This document shows positions 43,766 to 52,704 of a stretch of DNA of 64,000 bases, piece by piece (the first letter of the stretch is position 1; each line of letters opens with the position of its first letter). Under the pieces are notes generated by a model. That model saw nothing but the letters and a program-made list of their open reading frames with translations. It did no database searches and was not told the origin of the DNA. This DNA is from Nocardiopsis sp. ATB16-24 (GTDB lineage: Bacteria; Actinomycetota; Actinomycetes; Streptosporangiales; Streptosporangiaceae), in the NCBI RefSeq assembly GCF_030271535.1, contig NZ_JASCXJ010000021.1, positions 1-64,000 on the forward strand, given 5' to 3'. A program made the translations under genes and the position numbers.

Positions 43766-44638
43766 TCAGCCGAAGCGACCGCTGATGTAGTCCTCGGTCC
43801 GCTTGTCGGAGGGATTGCTGAAGATCTTGGTGGTCTCGTCGAACTCGACCAGGCTGCCGTAGCGCCCACCCGCGTCGTCCACGCCGGCGGTGAAGAACGC
43901 CGTGCGATCGGAGACGCGCGCCGCCTGCTGCATGTTGTGGGTGACGATGACGATGGTGTACTCACTGGCGAGCTCGTACATCAGGTCCTCGATCTTGAGG
44001 GTGGCGATGGGGTCGAGCGCCGAGCACGGCTCGTCCATCAGGATCACCTCGGGGTCGACCGCGATGGTGCGCGCGATGCACAACCTCTGCTGCTGGCCGC
44101 CGGAGAGGGCGAAGGCGCTCTCCTTGAGCTTGTCCTTGACCTCGTCCCACAGGGCGGCCCTGGTCAGGGTCTCCTCGACCAGGTCGTCCATGTTGCCGCG
44201 CATGCCGTTGATCCTCGGCCCGTAGGCCACGTTGTCGTAGATCGACTTGGGGAAGGGGTTGGGCTTTTGGAAGACCATGCCGATCCGACGGCGCACCTCG
44301 ATGGGATCCACCTCCGGCGCGTACAGGTCCTCCCCGTGGTAGGTGACCCTGCCCTCGACACGGGCACCGGGGATGAGGTCGTTCATCCGGTTGAGGGTGC
44401 GCAGGACGGTGCTCTTACCGCATCCCGAGGGACCGATCATCGCGGTGATCTGGCGCGGTCCCACCTTCAGTTCCACGTCACGTACGGCCTTGTTGGTTCC
44501 GTAGTAGATGGACAGGTCGGAGATGTCGAAGACGGGGGCGCCCAGGTCGGGGACCTCGCGGTCGTACCGGACGGTGTCGGGTGCGACGCCGCGACCGGTC
44601 TCGGTGCCGCGAGAGGAGGCGGTGCTGCTGACGGACAT
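43766..44638 (-). CDS. pstB: Phosphate ABC transporter ATPase PstB
   Basis: Powers phosphate import by PstSCA. The 290-residue ATPase has Walker [21 protein letters not shown]-loop in [13 protein letters not shown], signature [13 protein letters not shown], Walker [13 protein letters not shown] and the switch His in [10 protein letters not shown] 35-residue polar extension precedes the ABC domain. Unusually, pstB is first in the locus and separated from pstSCA by the response-regulator gene and two gaps. PHO-box repeats lie directly upstream. Confidence 0.95.
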   Translation of the reverse strand: MSVSSTASSRGTETGRGVAPDTVRYDREVPDLGAPVFDISDLSIYYGTNKAVRDVELKVGPRQITAMIGPSGCGKSTVLRTLNRMNDLIPGARVEGRVTYHGEDLYAPEVDPIEVRRRIGMVFQKPNPFPKSIYDNVAYGPRINGMRGNMDDLVEETLTRAALWDEVKDKLKESAFALSGGQQQRLCIARTIAVDPEVILMDEPCSALDPIATLKIEDLMYELASEYTIVIVTHNMQQAARVSDRTAFFTAGVDDAGGRYGSLVEFDETTKIFSNPSDKRTEDYISGRFG

Positions 44639-44720
44639 GAGGCCACTTCCGGGTCGGACTGTGCGTGCGCGAAGAGGCGCGGCCGAAGCCGCGGAGCGCT
44701 GTCATGCCCATGTAAATATG

Positions 44721-44764
44721 CCTATGTGAAGCCCGGGTGAAGGAATCCCGTGGTCGAGGTGAAC
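44721..44764 (-). promoter_or_regulatory. PHO box upstream of pstB
   Basis: Minus-strand reading shows CTTCACCCGGG (44742-44732) directly followed by CTTCACATAGG (44731-44721), an 11-nt direct repeat matching the PhoP half-site pattern, and GTTCACCTCGA (44764-44754) in the same phase two units upstream. A TATTTACAT stretch nearer the gene could be the -10. This matches the known layout of Streptomyces PhoP sites. Confidence 0.72.
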
Positions 44765-44857
44765 GTCCGTGGTGGACTCGACGAGTGATGTCCCCCGGAC
44801 GTTGCGCACACGTCATCTTCCCGGGTGGACGCCCGAGCGCGTCACACCGGGAACGCC

Positions 44858-44903
44858 TCGCGCCCCGGACGCGTTCCGCCGTGGCGGAGCGTCCGGGGCG
44901 CGA
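44858..44903 (-). terminator. Long hairpin terminator of the thioredoxin gene
   Basis: A 15-bp perfect stem (44858-44872 with 44889-44903) with an inner TCCGCC/GGCGGA helix lies 23 bases beyond the thioredoxin stop codon. Confidence 0.82.
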
Positions 44904-44925
44904 GCTGGGGTCTGTGCGCGGGCGT

Positions 44926-45300
44926 CTACTCCTGGGCGTTCCCGCTCTGTTCGGCCACCTTCTGGCGGACCTCGTCCATGTCCAGCTCCCGAGCCTGGGA
45001 GATCAGGCTCTCCAGGGCCTCGGGGGGCAACGCGCCCGGCTCGTTGTAGATGACGGTGCGATCGCGCACGATCATCAGAGTCGGGATGGACTGGATCTTG
45101 AACTCGAAGGCGAGTTCACGCTGCGCCTCGGTGTCCACCTTGGCGTGCACGATGTCGGTGTGCTTCTCCGCGGAGGACTCGAACACCGGGGCGAACTGTC
45201 GGCAGGGACCGCACCAGTCCGCCCAGAAGTCGATGAGGACGAAGTCGTTGTCCTTCAACGTCTCCGCGAAGTTGTCCTTTGTGAGCTCGACCGTGGGCAC
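44926..45300 (-). CDS. trxA: Thioredoxin
   Basis: A 124-residue thioredoxin with the redox site DFWADWCGPCRQFAPVF and the cis-Pro loop FKIQSIPTLMIVRD. It reduces protein disulfides using electrons from thioredoxin reductase, which is not encoded here. The C-terminus is about 15 residues longer than E. coli TrxA and acidic. GTG at 45300 is preceded by ACAGGAG, which decides the start over longer frames. Confidence 0.92.
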   Translation of the reverse strand: MPTVELTKDNFAETLKDNDFVLIDFWADWCGPCRQFAPVFESSAEKHTDIVHAKVDTEAQRELAFEFKIQSIPTLMIVRDRTVIYNEPGALPPEALESLISQARELDMDEVRQKVAEQSGNAQE

Positions 45301-45599
45301 GTGGTCTCCTGTATCTGCTCGTCTGGGTTGGTGTCGACCGTCGGCCAACCGCCATCTCTGAGTGTTACAGCGGTCGTGCCCACTCGTTTGTTCCGCATGC
45401 CTCCCCAGCGCCATGGATCGCGTGGAAAGGGCGGCCCGCCTCCTCGGCTTCGACAGGTTTCGCCTACCTGTTCGGAAGGGAAAGCGGGAGTAGGGTCGAA
45501 GCAGGTCGATCGTGGTGGCCGGTGTTCCGGCCCGGCGGTGTCCGCGGCCGGCCGGGGGACGTGTACGGGGAGATGTCCGAAGACCTGGGGGGTGGGCGA

Positions 45600-45962
45600 A
45601 TGTCCTCGAAGGAGAGGGGGGAGGACACGCGCGCGACCGACGAACCGGTCGACTACCGGTTCACCCTCGCCAACGAGCGCACCTTCCTCGCCTGGGTCCG
45701 CACCGCACTGGCCCTTCTGGCCGGGGCGGTCGCGGTCCTTCATCTGCTCCCACTCGACTGGGACGAGGGCCCCCGTATGGTCGTCGGCCTTCTGCTGGCG
45801 CTGCTGGCCGGGGTCATCACCGTCTACGCTCCGCTGCGTTGGTACCAGGTACAGAAGATCATGAGCCGGGGCGGCCTACTGAAACTGAGCATGTTGCCAC
45901 TGATCACGACGTTCGCCGTGGGGACGGTGTGCGTTCTGGTCCTGTTGGGCAACCTGCTGTGA
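45600..45962 (+). CDS. DUF202 (YidH-like) membrane protein 1
   Basis: A 120-residue protein with three membrane helices and the DUF202 signature DYRFTLANERTFLAWVRTALALLAG (the conserved NERTFLAWVRT core). Family function is unknown, with roles proposed in phosphate or polyphosphate transport by distant VTC relatives. ATG at 45600 follows a G-rich sequence; longer starts at 45573 or 45561 are possible. A second DUF202 gene follows 92 bases later. Confidence 0.82.
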   Translation: MSSKERGEDTRATDEPVDYRFTLANERTFLAWVRTALALLAGAVAVLHLLPLDWDEGPRMVVGLLLALLAGVITVYAPLRWYQVQKIMSRGGLLKLSMLPLITTFAVGTVCVLVLLGNLL

Positions 45963-46054
45963 GATCGTGCGGGACCCGTGCGCGAACCGATCGGCACAGG
46001 ACACGGGCACGGCGACGAGGATCCCGTCCCAGGACGGCTGGACTCGGAGGCGCG

Positions 46055-46429
46055 ATGACCACTCCCGTCGAGCGGAACGACCCGGGCATGCAGCCCGAAC
46101 GCACCCTGCTCTCCTGGCAGCGCACCCTCATCCTGCTGGTCATCGTGGGGCTGTTGTTCTTCCGTGGTGAGTTGGTGCCCGGTGAAGGCGGCCCTCTGGA
46201 GGCGCCGCTCGTGATGCGCACGGTGACGATGGTCGCCGTGCTGGTGCTGACGGCGGTGCTGGGGCTGCACGTGTGGCTGAGGTGGCGTCACAACGGGCAC
46301 GGTGTGAGAGCCCCCGACACCGGGGGGCCGCCGTCGTACGTGGCGCGCCCGTGGGCGATGCTGGCGCTGTGCGGCGGTGTCCTCGCCATGAGCTGCGTCC
46401 TGTTGGCGACGGTCCTCCTGGACCTGTGA
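46055..46429 (+). CDS. DUF202 membrane protein 2
   Basis: A 124-residue protein with three membrane helices and a variant DUF202 core, PERTLLSWQRTLILL. It pairs with the preceding DUF202 gene; the two probably form a hetero-oligomer, as this tandem arrangement is common in actinomycetes. TCGGAGG four bases before the ATG is a strong ribosome-binding site. Function is unknown. Confidence 0.82.
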   Translation: MTTPVERNDPGMQPERTLLSWQRTLILLVIVGLLFFRGELVPGEGGPLEAPLVMRTVTMVAVLVLTAVLGLHVWLRWRHNGHGVRAPDTGGPPSYVARPWAMLALCGGVLAMSCVLLATVLLDL

Positions 46430-46675
46430 GCCTGGGGCCGACGGTCCGAAGGATCCTTCGTCACGGTGCGTCCCGCCTTCGCCCGCGCGGGGACGGACGT
46501 GTGCCCTCCGTGGGCCGTGACCGGGCGACCTCGGCGGACGGGCCCGGTGGGGTCGGTGCGGTGTCCTTCCACCCTGACGGGAAGGAGCACGTCCTCCGTC
46601 GCTCCTCGTTCACCTCTTGGGCGATCGTGGTGGCCGGCCGGGCGGAGTGTGCGCCCTGGCAGGCCATGGTCCACT

Positions 46676-47659
46676 TCAGGCGGGCTCGGGAACCGACCCC
46701 GGGGCGTGACGGTGCTCGACGAGCGACCGGATGATGTCGTTGAGGTCGCGCTCGGGCCGGTATCCGATCAACTGCGCGGCCAGCGACGTGTCGGGGTAGC
46801 GGCGCTGCATGTCCTCATAGCCCTCGCCGTAGGCCTCCTCGTAGTCGATGAAGGTGATGGGACTCCGGGAGCCGGTCAACTCCACGACCCGGTCGGCGAG
46901 CCCCTTGATGGAGACCTCCTCATGGCCTCCGAGGTTGACGGCCTGGTTGTAGGCCTCGGAGGTCTCCAGCAGCGGCAGGAGAGCGGGCACCACGTCGAAG
47001 ACCGAGCCGAAGCAGCGGCGCTGCGTGCCCGTGCCGTACACCGTGATGGGTTCGTCCGCCATCGCCTGGTCGACGAAGCGGGGCACGACCATTCCGTAAC
47101 GACCCGTCTGCCGAGGGCCGACGATGTTGAAGAACCGGGTGATCACGCACGGCACCCCGGATTCGACGCCGTGTACGTAGGCCACCAGTTCGTCCAGCCC
47201 CTTGGCCGCGGCGTAGGACCAGCGACTCGTGGTGGCCGGACCGTAGATGCGGTCGTCACTCTCCTTGAGGCCGTTGGCGTCGTTCTTGCCGTAGACCTCA
47301 CTGGTGGAGGCGATCATGTAGGGCACCCGGTGGGCCGCGGCGGCCTCGACCACGTTCTCCGTTCCGTGGAGGTTGACACGCAGGGAGCGCAGCGGGTTGT
47401 CGACGATGTTGTACACACCGACGGCCGCCGCGAGGTGGAAGACGACGTCGGATCCCTTGATCAGGGAGTCGACCAGTCCACGGTCGAGAACGTCTCCTTC
47501 CACGAAGCGGAAACCGGGCGCGCCCTGTGCGTGCACCAGGTTCTCCAGGGAACCGGTCGACAGATCGTCCAGAACCGTGACCTGGTAGCCCAGGGCGACC
47601 AGGTGGTCGCACAGGTGCGAGCCGATGAAACCGGCTCCGCCGGTGACTACAGCCTTCAT
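46676..47659 (-). CDS. NAD-dependent epimerase/dehydratase (nucleotide-sugar)
   Basis: A 327-residue extended SDR: VTGGAGFIGSHLCDHLVALG (NAD motif), FHLAAAVGVYNIVDNP, STSEVYGKND and the YxxxK motif in WSYAAAKGLDE. This layout fits UDP-glucose 4-epimerase-like or UDP-glucuronate decarboxylase-like enzymes. It is last in a three-gene minus-strand cluster with a PIG-L deacetylase and a WbqC protein, so it likely makes a nucleotide sugar for a surface glycan. GGAGGGG precedes the ATG. Confidence 0.87.
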   Translation of the reverse strand: MKAVVTGGAGFIGSHLCDHLVALGYQVTVLDDLSTGSLENLVHAQGAPGFRFVEGDVLDRGLVDSLIKGSDVVFHLAAAVGVYNIVDNPLRSLRVNLHGTENVVEAAAAHRVPYMIASTSEVYGKNDANGLKESDDRIYGPATTSRWSYAAAKGLDELVAYVHGVESGVPCVITRFFNIVGPRQTGRYGMVVPRFVDQAMADEPITVYGTGTQRRCFGSVFDVVPALLPLLETSEAYNQAVNLGGHEEVSIKGLADRVVELTGSRSPITFIDYEEAYGEGYEDMQRRYPDTSLAAQLIGYRPERDLNDIIRSLVEHRHAPGSVPEPA

Positions 47660-47764
47660 GGTTTCCCCTCCACTTGGGTGTTCCTCGGTTGTCGTTGACG
47701 GGACGGTCCGTGGTCGGTCGGCACGCCCTCGAGCGAGGCGGTGACGTGCCGGGACACGTGTGGG

Positions 47765-48478
47765 TCAGGCCAGGCAGCGCAGGACATGGAAACCCTCTCC
47801 GAGCGCCACCCCGGCCTGCATGCCGCGCAGGAACGCCAGGCTGCGCAGGGTGGACTCGGAACGTGTGTGCGGGTGCTGGTGGCTCTGGGACCCGTACAGC
47901 CGCATGCCGTGGAGCTTGTCGACGATCTGTGTCTCGTCCAGCTCCACGATGAGGTTCGGTGGGCTCAGCGCCTCCTCGCGCCAGTGGTCGGCGGCCTCCT
48001 CGTAGGCCAGGACCAGTCGCGGGTGGTGGCGCAGCGCGGTGTTGGAGGGCCTCAGGGCCGTGTGCACGGCCTCGGCCACGGCCTGGTGGTCCTGGTTGTA
48101 GCTGAGACGATGCGGAGTGAACACCACGGTCGGGCGGAGTCGTTCGATCGACAGCGGGCTCTCACGTTCGATGAGCTGGACGAGGTCGACCCGCGGAACG
48201 GCGTCCAGACGCAGGTGGTACTGGTCACCAGGAAGGGCCATGTCCCAGTCGTCCCACCGGAAGTGGTCGGCGACCTTCTTGATCTCCGCGTAGCGTTCCT
48301 CCGCGGTGGAGAAGCCCTTCGGCGACAGGTCGGCGGTGTCTCCGACGGTGAGGAACTGGACGAACACCTCTGCTCCCGCGGCCTTGGCCTTGCTCATGAG
48401 GCCGCCGCAGCCGAGCGTCTCGTCGTCGGGGTGGGGCGCGTAGACCAGGATCCGTTCCTGTGACCAGTCCGTCGTCAT
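47765..48478 (-). CDS. PIG-L family zinc-dependent deacetylase
   Basis: A 237-residue LmbE/PIG-L enzyme with the metal motif YAPHPDDETLGCGG and the later metal His region HRLSYNQDHQAVAEAV. Family members remove acetyl from N-acetylglucosaminyl groups (MshB, PIG-L). Position between the WbqC and epimerase genes suggests deacetylation of a sugar precursor or glycan rather than mycothiol synthesis. Confidence 0.87.
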   Translation of the reverse strand: MTTDWSQERILVYAPHPDDETLGCGGLMSKAKAAGAEVFVQFLTVGDTADLSPKGFSTAEERYAEIKKVADHFRWDDWDMALPGDQYHLRLDAVPRVDLVQLIERESPLSIERLRPTVVFTPHRLSYNQDHQAVAEAVHTALRPSNTALRHHPRLVLAYEEAADHWREEALSPPNLIVELDETQIVDKLHGMRLYGSQSHQHPHTRSESTLRSLAFLRGMQAGVALGEGFHVLRCLA

Positions 48479-48578
48479 GCTGGTTTTCGTCCTTTCATCA
48501 GAGAGTGACCAGGTGTTGCCCGAACTTTGGGCGTGACACGGCGCGCGGTGGCGCGGTGAGGTGGTCGACCCGTACGGG

Positions 48579-49388
48579 TCAGCTCCGGGTTCTCGCCTGC
48601 CGGAGTATGTGCAGGGCCTCCGGTCCTGTGTTGAGAAGAAGGTCGATCGCCGACAGGCGGGGTACGAAGTCCTCCGGCTCGCGTGCGTGCTGCGGGTAGA
48701 CCGGGTGACGGAACCGCTGCCACTGGACGTCTATCCCGTAGTGGTGCAGGGTCTCGGGCTCCAGATAGTCCTTGGCGCCGTCACCGGAGAGCATGGTGGT
48801 GGCTCCCGCCTTGGCGCAGATCTGGGCCAGGAGTTCGCTCTTGTGTCCAGGAAAGTCCCCCATCTCGCTGGCGAGCACCAGAGGCGTGTCGATCCCGAAT
48901 CCCCGTATCAGCATGCGTGTGGTGGCGACGGCCAGGTCCGCGAGGTTCTCCCACTCCTTTTCGTACATATGGGCGATTTCTTCGCGGTAGTCCCTCCAGT
49001 ATGGAGCCTTGCGGTAACAGTGTTCCGCAAGGGCCTTGTAGTGTCTGGACTTCCATTTTTGATTGTTATCAACAACCTTGTCCCGTATGCGGTCGTCCCG
49101 GCTTCCCTGGGCGACCGGGACGGTGAGAAGGACGGGCTTTCCGCTCCCCGCGACGTAGTTTCTGTTCTGCCATCCGCGGCGTTCGAACTGGACGTTGTCC
49201 AGGATGATGAAGAGGTCGCATCGGTCGATCTTGTCCAAAAGCCCCAACCAGGGAAGATAGTGGGGCTGATGTAGCGCAACGGTGACTCCGGAGGTCGCAC
49301 CGCCTTTCGCGGCGGGACGATGCCTCTGCTCTTCCGCCCGCGGGTCACCAGCACGATCAGGCGAAGGTGAAGGCGGTGTGGCGCTCAC
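48579..49388 (-). CDS. WbqC-like family protein
   Basis: A 269-residue member of the WbqC family: VALHQPHYLPWLGLLDKI, FIILDNVQFERRGWQNRN, LLTVPVAQGS and a later GATTMLSGDGAKDYL segment. The first 30 residues are polar and non-conserved. WbqC proteins lie in O-antigen and glycolipid clusters and are proposed to transfer or add amino acids or other groups to sugars; activity is not firmly established. AAGGAG nine bases before the GTG at 49388 supports the start. First gene of the glycan cluster. Confidence 0.82.
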   Translation of the reverse strand: MSATPPSPSPDRAGDPRAEEQRHRPAAKGGATSGVTVALHQPHYLPWLGLLDKIDRCDLFIILDNVQFERRGWQNRNYVAGSGKPVLLTVPVAQGSRDDRIRDKVVDNNQKWKSRHYKALAEHCYRKAPYWRDYREEIAHMYEKEWENLADLAVATTRMLIRGFGIDTPLVLASEMGDFPGHKSELLAQICAKAGATTMLSGDGAKDYLEPETLHHYGIDVQWQRFRHPVYPQHAREPEDFVPRLSAIDLLLNTGPEALHILRQARTRS

Positions 49389-49659
49389 GTCAGATGTTCT
49401 CCTTCTTCACACGGGTCACTTTGCATGGATTTTTCCGAGATCTAGACTGTTTGTGGTGAAGTGACTCCGACGCCACGCCACCGACCCCAAAATGCCTTCT
49501 TATGGGTACCACCTTCGACAAGCTCATGTATACGATTTCCGTGGCCTACATAGGACGCGAAGCCGGGTGAACCCAACGCCGTCACAAGGCGTCAACATAA
49601 CACCGACTTTGTGATTAATGTCGGTCCGAAACTGATAACTTCGGAGGGGTACTAGCGCT

Positions 49660-51204
49660 GTGCGTACCGTTCGTTTCATCGGGGGCCTGCTGACAGGGCT
49701 GATCGCCCTGGCCCTGGCCGTCACGCTGTTCGTCTACTGGTTCGGCTTCGCGACGGACATGGCGGCGGTCTCTGGGCTGGGCACCCTCGGTTACCTGTTC
49801 CTGTGGTTGGCCTTCGGCGCCAACCTGTTGCTGTGGACCTTTGTCGGACTCCTACGCCTGGGAGACGACTCGGTACGCGCGATGGCCCGAAGATCCCGGC
49901 GTGACCGCGCCCTGGAGGAGAGCACGCCCCTACGCGTCCTGGTCGGTTCGGGCGGCGGGGGCACCGCCGTGGTCGAGTCGGACGAGGCCGAGCGTGGCGA
50001 GGAGGCGCGGGAGACCGCCGTCGAGGAGGGCTCCCCGCGGGCCCCGGAGGAGGACTCGGCCGGCGGTGGACCCGAGACCATCTCCCTGGCCGTCATCATC
50101 CCGGCGCACAACGAGGAACCGGTCATCAGCGGGGCCATCTCCTCGGCGATGAGCCTGTTCAACCGTTGGGACATCTACGTGGTCTCGGACTCCTCCAAGG
50201 ACTCCACCGCCGAGATCGCCGCGCGGAGCGGCGTGAACGTCCTCGAACTCCTCAACAACCGCGGCAAGGCGGGGGCGATCGAGGCCGTCATCGAGGAGTT
50301 CGAGCTGACCGACGACTACGACGGCGTGCTCATCCTGGACGCCGACACGGAGTTGGACGCCGGGTACGTGGAGGGGGCCCGGCGTCAACTGGCCGATCCC
50401 TCGGTGGCGGCCGTCGCGGGGTTCGTGGTCTCGGAGTGGAAGCCGCGCGAGCGGACGTTCGTGGGCCGGATGATCTCGGCCTACCGTGACCGCCTGTACT
50501 TCATGCTCCAGTACCTCCTACGGTTCGGCCAGACCTGGCGGTACGCCAACGTGTCCTTCATCGTCCCCGGCTTCGCCAGCGTGTACCGCAGCCGAGCGCT
50601 GAAGGAGATCGACGTCAACCCCAAGGGGCTGGTGATCGAGGACTTCAACATGACCTTCGAGGTGCATCACAAGCGCCTCGGCAGGGTCTCGATGAACCCC
50701 GACACCAAGGCCTACAGCCAGGATCCCTTCACCCTCGGGGACTACTACAAGCAGGTCAGCCGATGGACCCTGGGCTTCTGGCAGACCGTGCGGCGCCACC
50801 GGATGTGGCCGAGCCTGTTCTGGGTGTTCCTGTCGCTGTACATCCTGGAGGTCGTGCTGGTCTCGTTGTTGCTGCTGGTGACCTCGGTGGTGGGGTTGTT
50901 CGTCCTCGCCGGAACGGTGGGCGGGGAGCCCGTGTTGAGTCTGCCGTTCTTCGGCGAGGTCTGGACCGCGGTCACCGCCTTCCTGCCGCTGTTGGCCATC
51001 GGAATCGGGCTCTTCGTCCCCGACTACATGCTCACCTGTCTGATGGCGGCGATCCGGCGGCGTCCGTCCTACCTGCTCTACGGTCTGCTGTTCTTCCCGA
51101 TCAGGTTGGTGGACGCCTACCTCACGCTGAGGATGATCCCCAAGGCGTGGACCACCGAGTCCGACGGTCGCTGGAGCAGCCCCGACAGGGGTTCGGCCAG
51201 GTGA
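49660..51204 (+). CDS. Processive family 2 glycosyltransferase, membrane-bound
   Basis: A 514-residue GT2 enzyme. Two N-terminal membrane helices, an acidic linker (residues 85-140), then the catalytic domain: AVIIPAHNEEPVISG, LILDADTELDAGYVEG (DxD-type), EDFNMTFEVHH (ED base) and QVSRWTLG (QxxRW), followed by three C-terminal helices. This is the pattern of poly-N-acetylglucosamine, hyaluronan and cellulose synthases. It is divergent from the WbqC cluster and probably makes or extends a surface polysaccharide. GGAGGGG precedes the GTG start. Confidence 0.87.
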   Translation: MRTVRFIGGLLTGLIALALAVTLFVYWFGFATDMAAVSGLGTLGYLFLWLAFGANLLLWTFVGLLRLGDDSVRAMARRSRRDRALEESTPLRVLVGSGGGGTAVVESDEAERGEEARETAVEEGSPRAPEEDSAGGGPETISLAVIIPAHNEEPVISGAISSAMSLFNRWDIYVVSDSSKDSTAEIAARSGVNVLELLNNRGKAGAIEAVIEEFELTDDYDGVLILDADTELDAGYVEGARRQLADPSVAAVAGFVVSEWKPRERTFVGRMISAYRDRLYFMLQYLLRFGQTWRYANVSFIVPGFASVYRSRALKEIDVNPKGLVIEDFNMTFEVHHKRLGRVSMNPDTKAYSQDPFTLGDYYKQVSRWTLGFWQTVRRHRMWPSLFWVFLSLYILEVVLVSLLLLVTSVVGLFVLAGTVGGEPVLSLPFFGEVWTAVTAFLPLLAIGIGLFVPDYMLTCLMAAIRRRPSYLLYGLLFFPIRLVDAYLTLRMIPKAWTTESDGRWSSPDRGSAR

Positions 51205-51354
51205 TCCCACCAGGAAGGATGTGAGATCGCTCCGTCCGGTCCACCCCGGGACTCCGAGGGGCAGGACAGCGCTTAGGCTGATTCTGCCCGCTCGGAGACG
51301 GCATGAGCGCACGCCGGGGCGGGGCGTAGTCGTTGGATGGGGTGTGGATCAGCC

Positions 51355-51753
51355 GTGGACAAAAGCCGTGTGTCGTTCGCGTTGTACCGGGTGCTCGCGT
51401 ACGTGACCGGGATCTTCCTGCTGGGCCTGACCTTCGTGGCCATGCCCGCCAAGTACCTGGTGGGGGAGACCGCCCGCTTCTCCCTGGTCGACGCGCCACA
51501 GGGCATGGAGCACTGGTTCGGCCCCGAGTCCCCGCTCATGCTGTTCATCGCGATGCCGCACGGCTACGTCTACATGGTCTACGTGCTCGTGGTGCTGTGG
51601 GTGGCGCTGGACCGACGCTGGAGCGCCTCGCGCACGCTGGGCGTGGCGCTCGCCGGCACGATCCCGGTGCTCGGATTCGTGGTCGAGCACCGGATCGTCA
51701 AGTCGGAGCAGGAGAAGGACCGGGCGACTCAGGAACCCGCGACCGCCGGTTGA
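51355..51753 (+). CDS. DUF3817 integral membrane protein
   Basis: A 132-residue protein with three membrane helices and the DUF3817 landmarks LYRVLAYVTGIFLL, MPHGYVYMVYVL and the closing PVLGFVVEHRIV. Function is unknown; the family is common beside guanosine or quorum-sensing permease genes but none is here. GTG at 51355 is chosen near the first helix; ATG at 51337 is equally possible. Its 3' end overlaps the convergent SURF1 gene by 25 bases. Confidence 0.8.
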   Translation: MDKSRVSFALYRVLAYVTGIFLLGLTFVAMPAKYLVGETARFSLVDAPQGMEHWFGPESPLMLFIAMPHGYVYMVYVLVVLWVALDRRWSASRTLGVALAGTIPVLGFVVEHRIVKSEQEKDRATQEPATAG

Positions 51754-52511
51754 TCCTCCGTCTCCCGTGCGTCCCCTTCCCTCCGGGAGCGGGCCTCCTT
51801 GACCTCCCGGCGCATCAGAAGGATCCAGAAGACCACGCCGGAGACGCCGAACATGGCCCACTGCACGGTGTAGCTGAGACTGCGCCAGTTGATCTTGAGG
51901 TCGACGGGAGGCTCGGGCGGTGGTACTGGCGTGAGCGACGCCGTGGCCGGATCCTGTTCGGGAAGGACGACGTATCCCTCGTAGAGGGGGTGGTCCCACT
52001 CGTTGACCAGCACCGACGTGGCGATGCGCTCCACCTGGCCCTCCGGGGGTTCACCGGGCACGAGCGGACCGGAGTCCTGGGGAGGCAGCAGCCAGCCGGT
52101 GACGTCGACCTCGCCCTCGGGTGGTGGGGGGATCTCCCGACCCTCCTGCGCCCAACCCCGGTTCACGGTGACGGCGGCACCCTCGCCCGTGACCAGGGGG
52201 ACGATGACGTCGTGGCCGCGCACGCCGTCGGGGTGACGAGGCACCAGGAGTTGGGCGTCGGCGTCATAGCGGCCGGTGACCTCGACGGCGTTGTTGGCGA
52301 AGGTGTCCGGGTGCATGTACTCGCCGGGTTCGAGCAGGTCCGAGAGCGGGACGGCTCCGGCGAGGTCCTCCACCGGGTTGGTGATGACCTCCCGGTCGGG
52401 CTCGAAGGACCGGACGAACTGCCACGAGGTTCCGGCGACACAGACGACGGCGACGAGCACGGCGATCAGATGGATGCCGAGCCACCGTGGGCTGAGGAGC
52501 GGTGATCTCAC
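51729..52511 (-). CDS. SURF1 family protein (copy 2)
   Basis: A 260-residue SURF1 paralogue: helix 1 at about residues 11-29, a periplasmic domain with VNRGWAQEG (SURF1 VNRGW motif) and helix 2 near residue 210 (SLSYTVQWAMFGVSGVVFWILL). It is shorter and more divergent than the copy at 13716, with a changed WQ motif (SWQFVRSF). One copy may serve a different terminal oxidase. GTG at 52511 has a weak ribosome-binding site. Confidence 0.83.
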   Translation of the reverse strand: MRSPLLSPRWLGIHLIAVLVAVVCVAGTSWQFVRSFEPDREVITNPVEDLAGAVPLSDLLEPGEYMHPDTFANNAVEVTGRYDADAQLLVPRHPDGVRGHDVIVPLVTGEGAAVTVNRGWAQEGREIPPPPEGEVDVTGWLLPPQDSGPLVPGEPPEGQVERIATSVLVNEWDHPLYEGYVVLPEQDPATASLTPVPPPEPPVDLKINWRSLSYTVQWAMFGVSGVVFWILLMRREVKEARSRREGDARETEDQPAVAGS

Positions 52512-52704
52512 GAGACCAGGCTAAGCGTGGTGGGCGGGTGCCCGCTCATGACCCCGGTTTGACGCTCACCGCACACGCTTGGTACGGCGTCGAACAAGGA
52601 GTGAAGATCACTTTAAGTAGTTTCCCGTGACAGAGGGTTGTTCTTCGCTGGTGGGGTGGGTAGTGTCTCTATCAACACGGAACGACGGGTTCGATTCCGT
52701 GGCA

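Noticed and set aside
49560-49640. Inverted repeats such as ACCGAC-N12-GTCGGT in the WbqC/GT2 gap as operators
   Set aside because: Arms are only five or six bases and imperfectly placed; kept as context, not called as sites.
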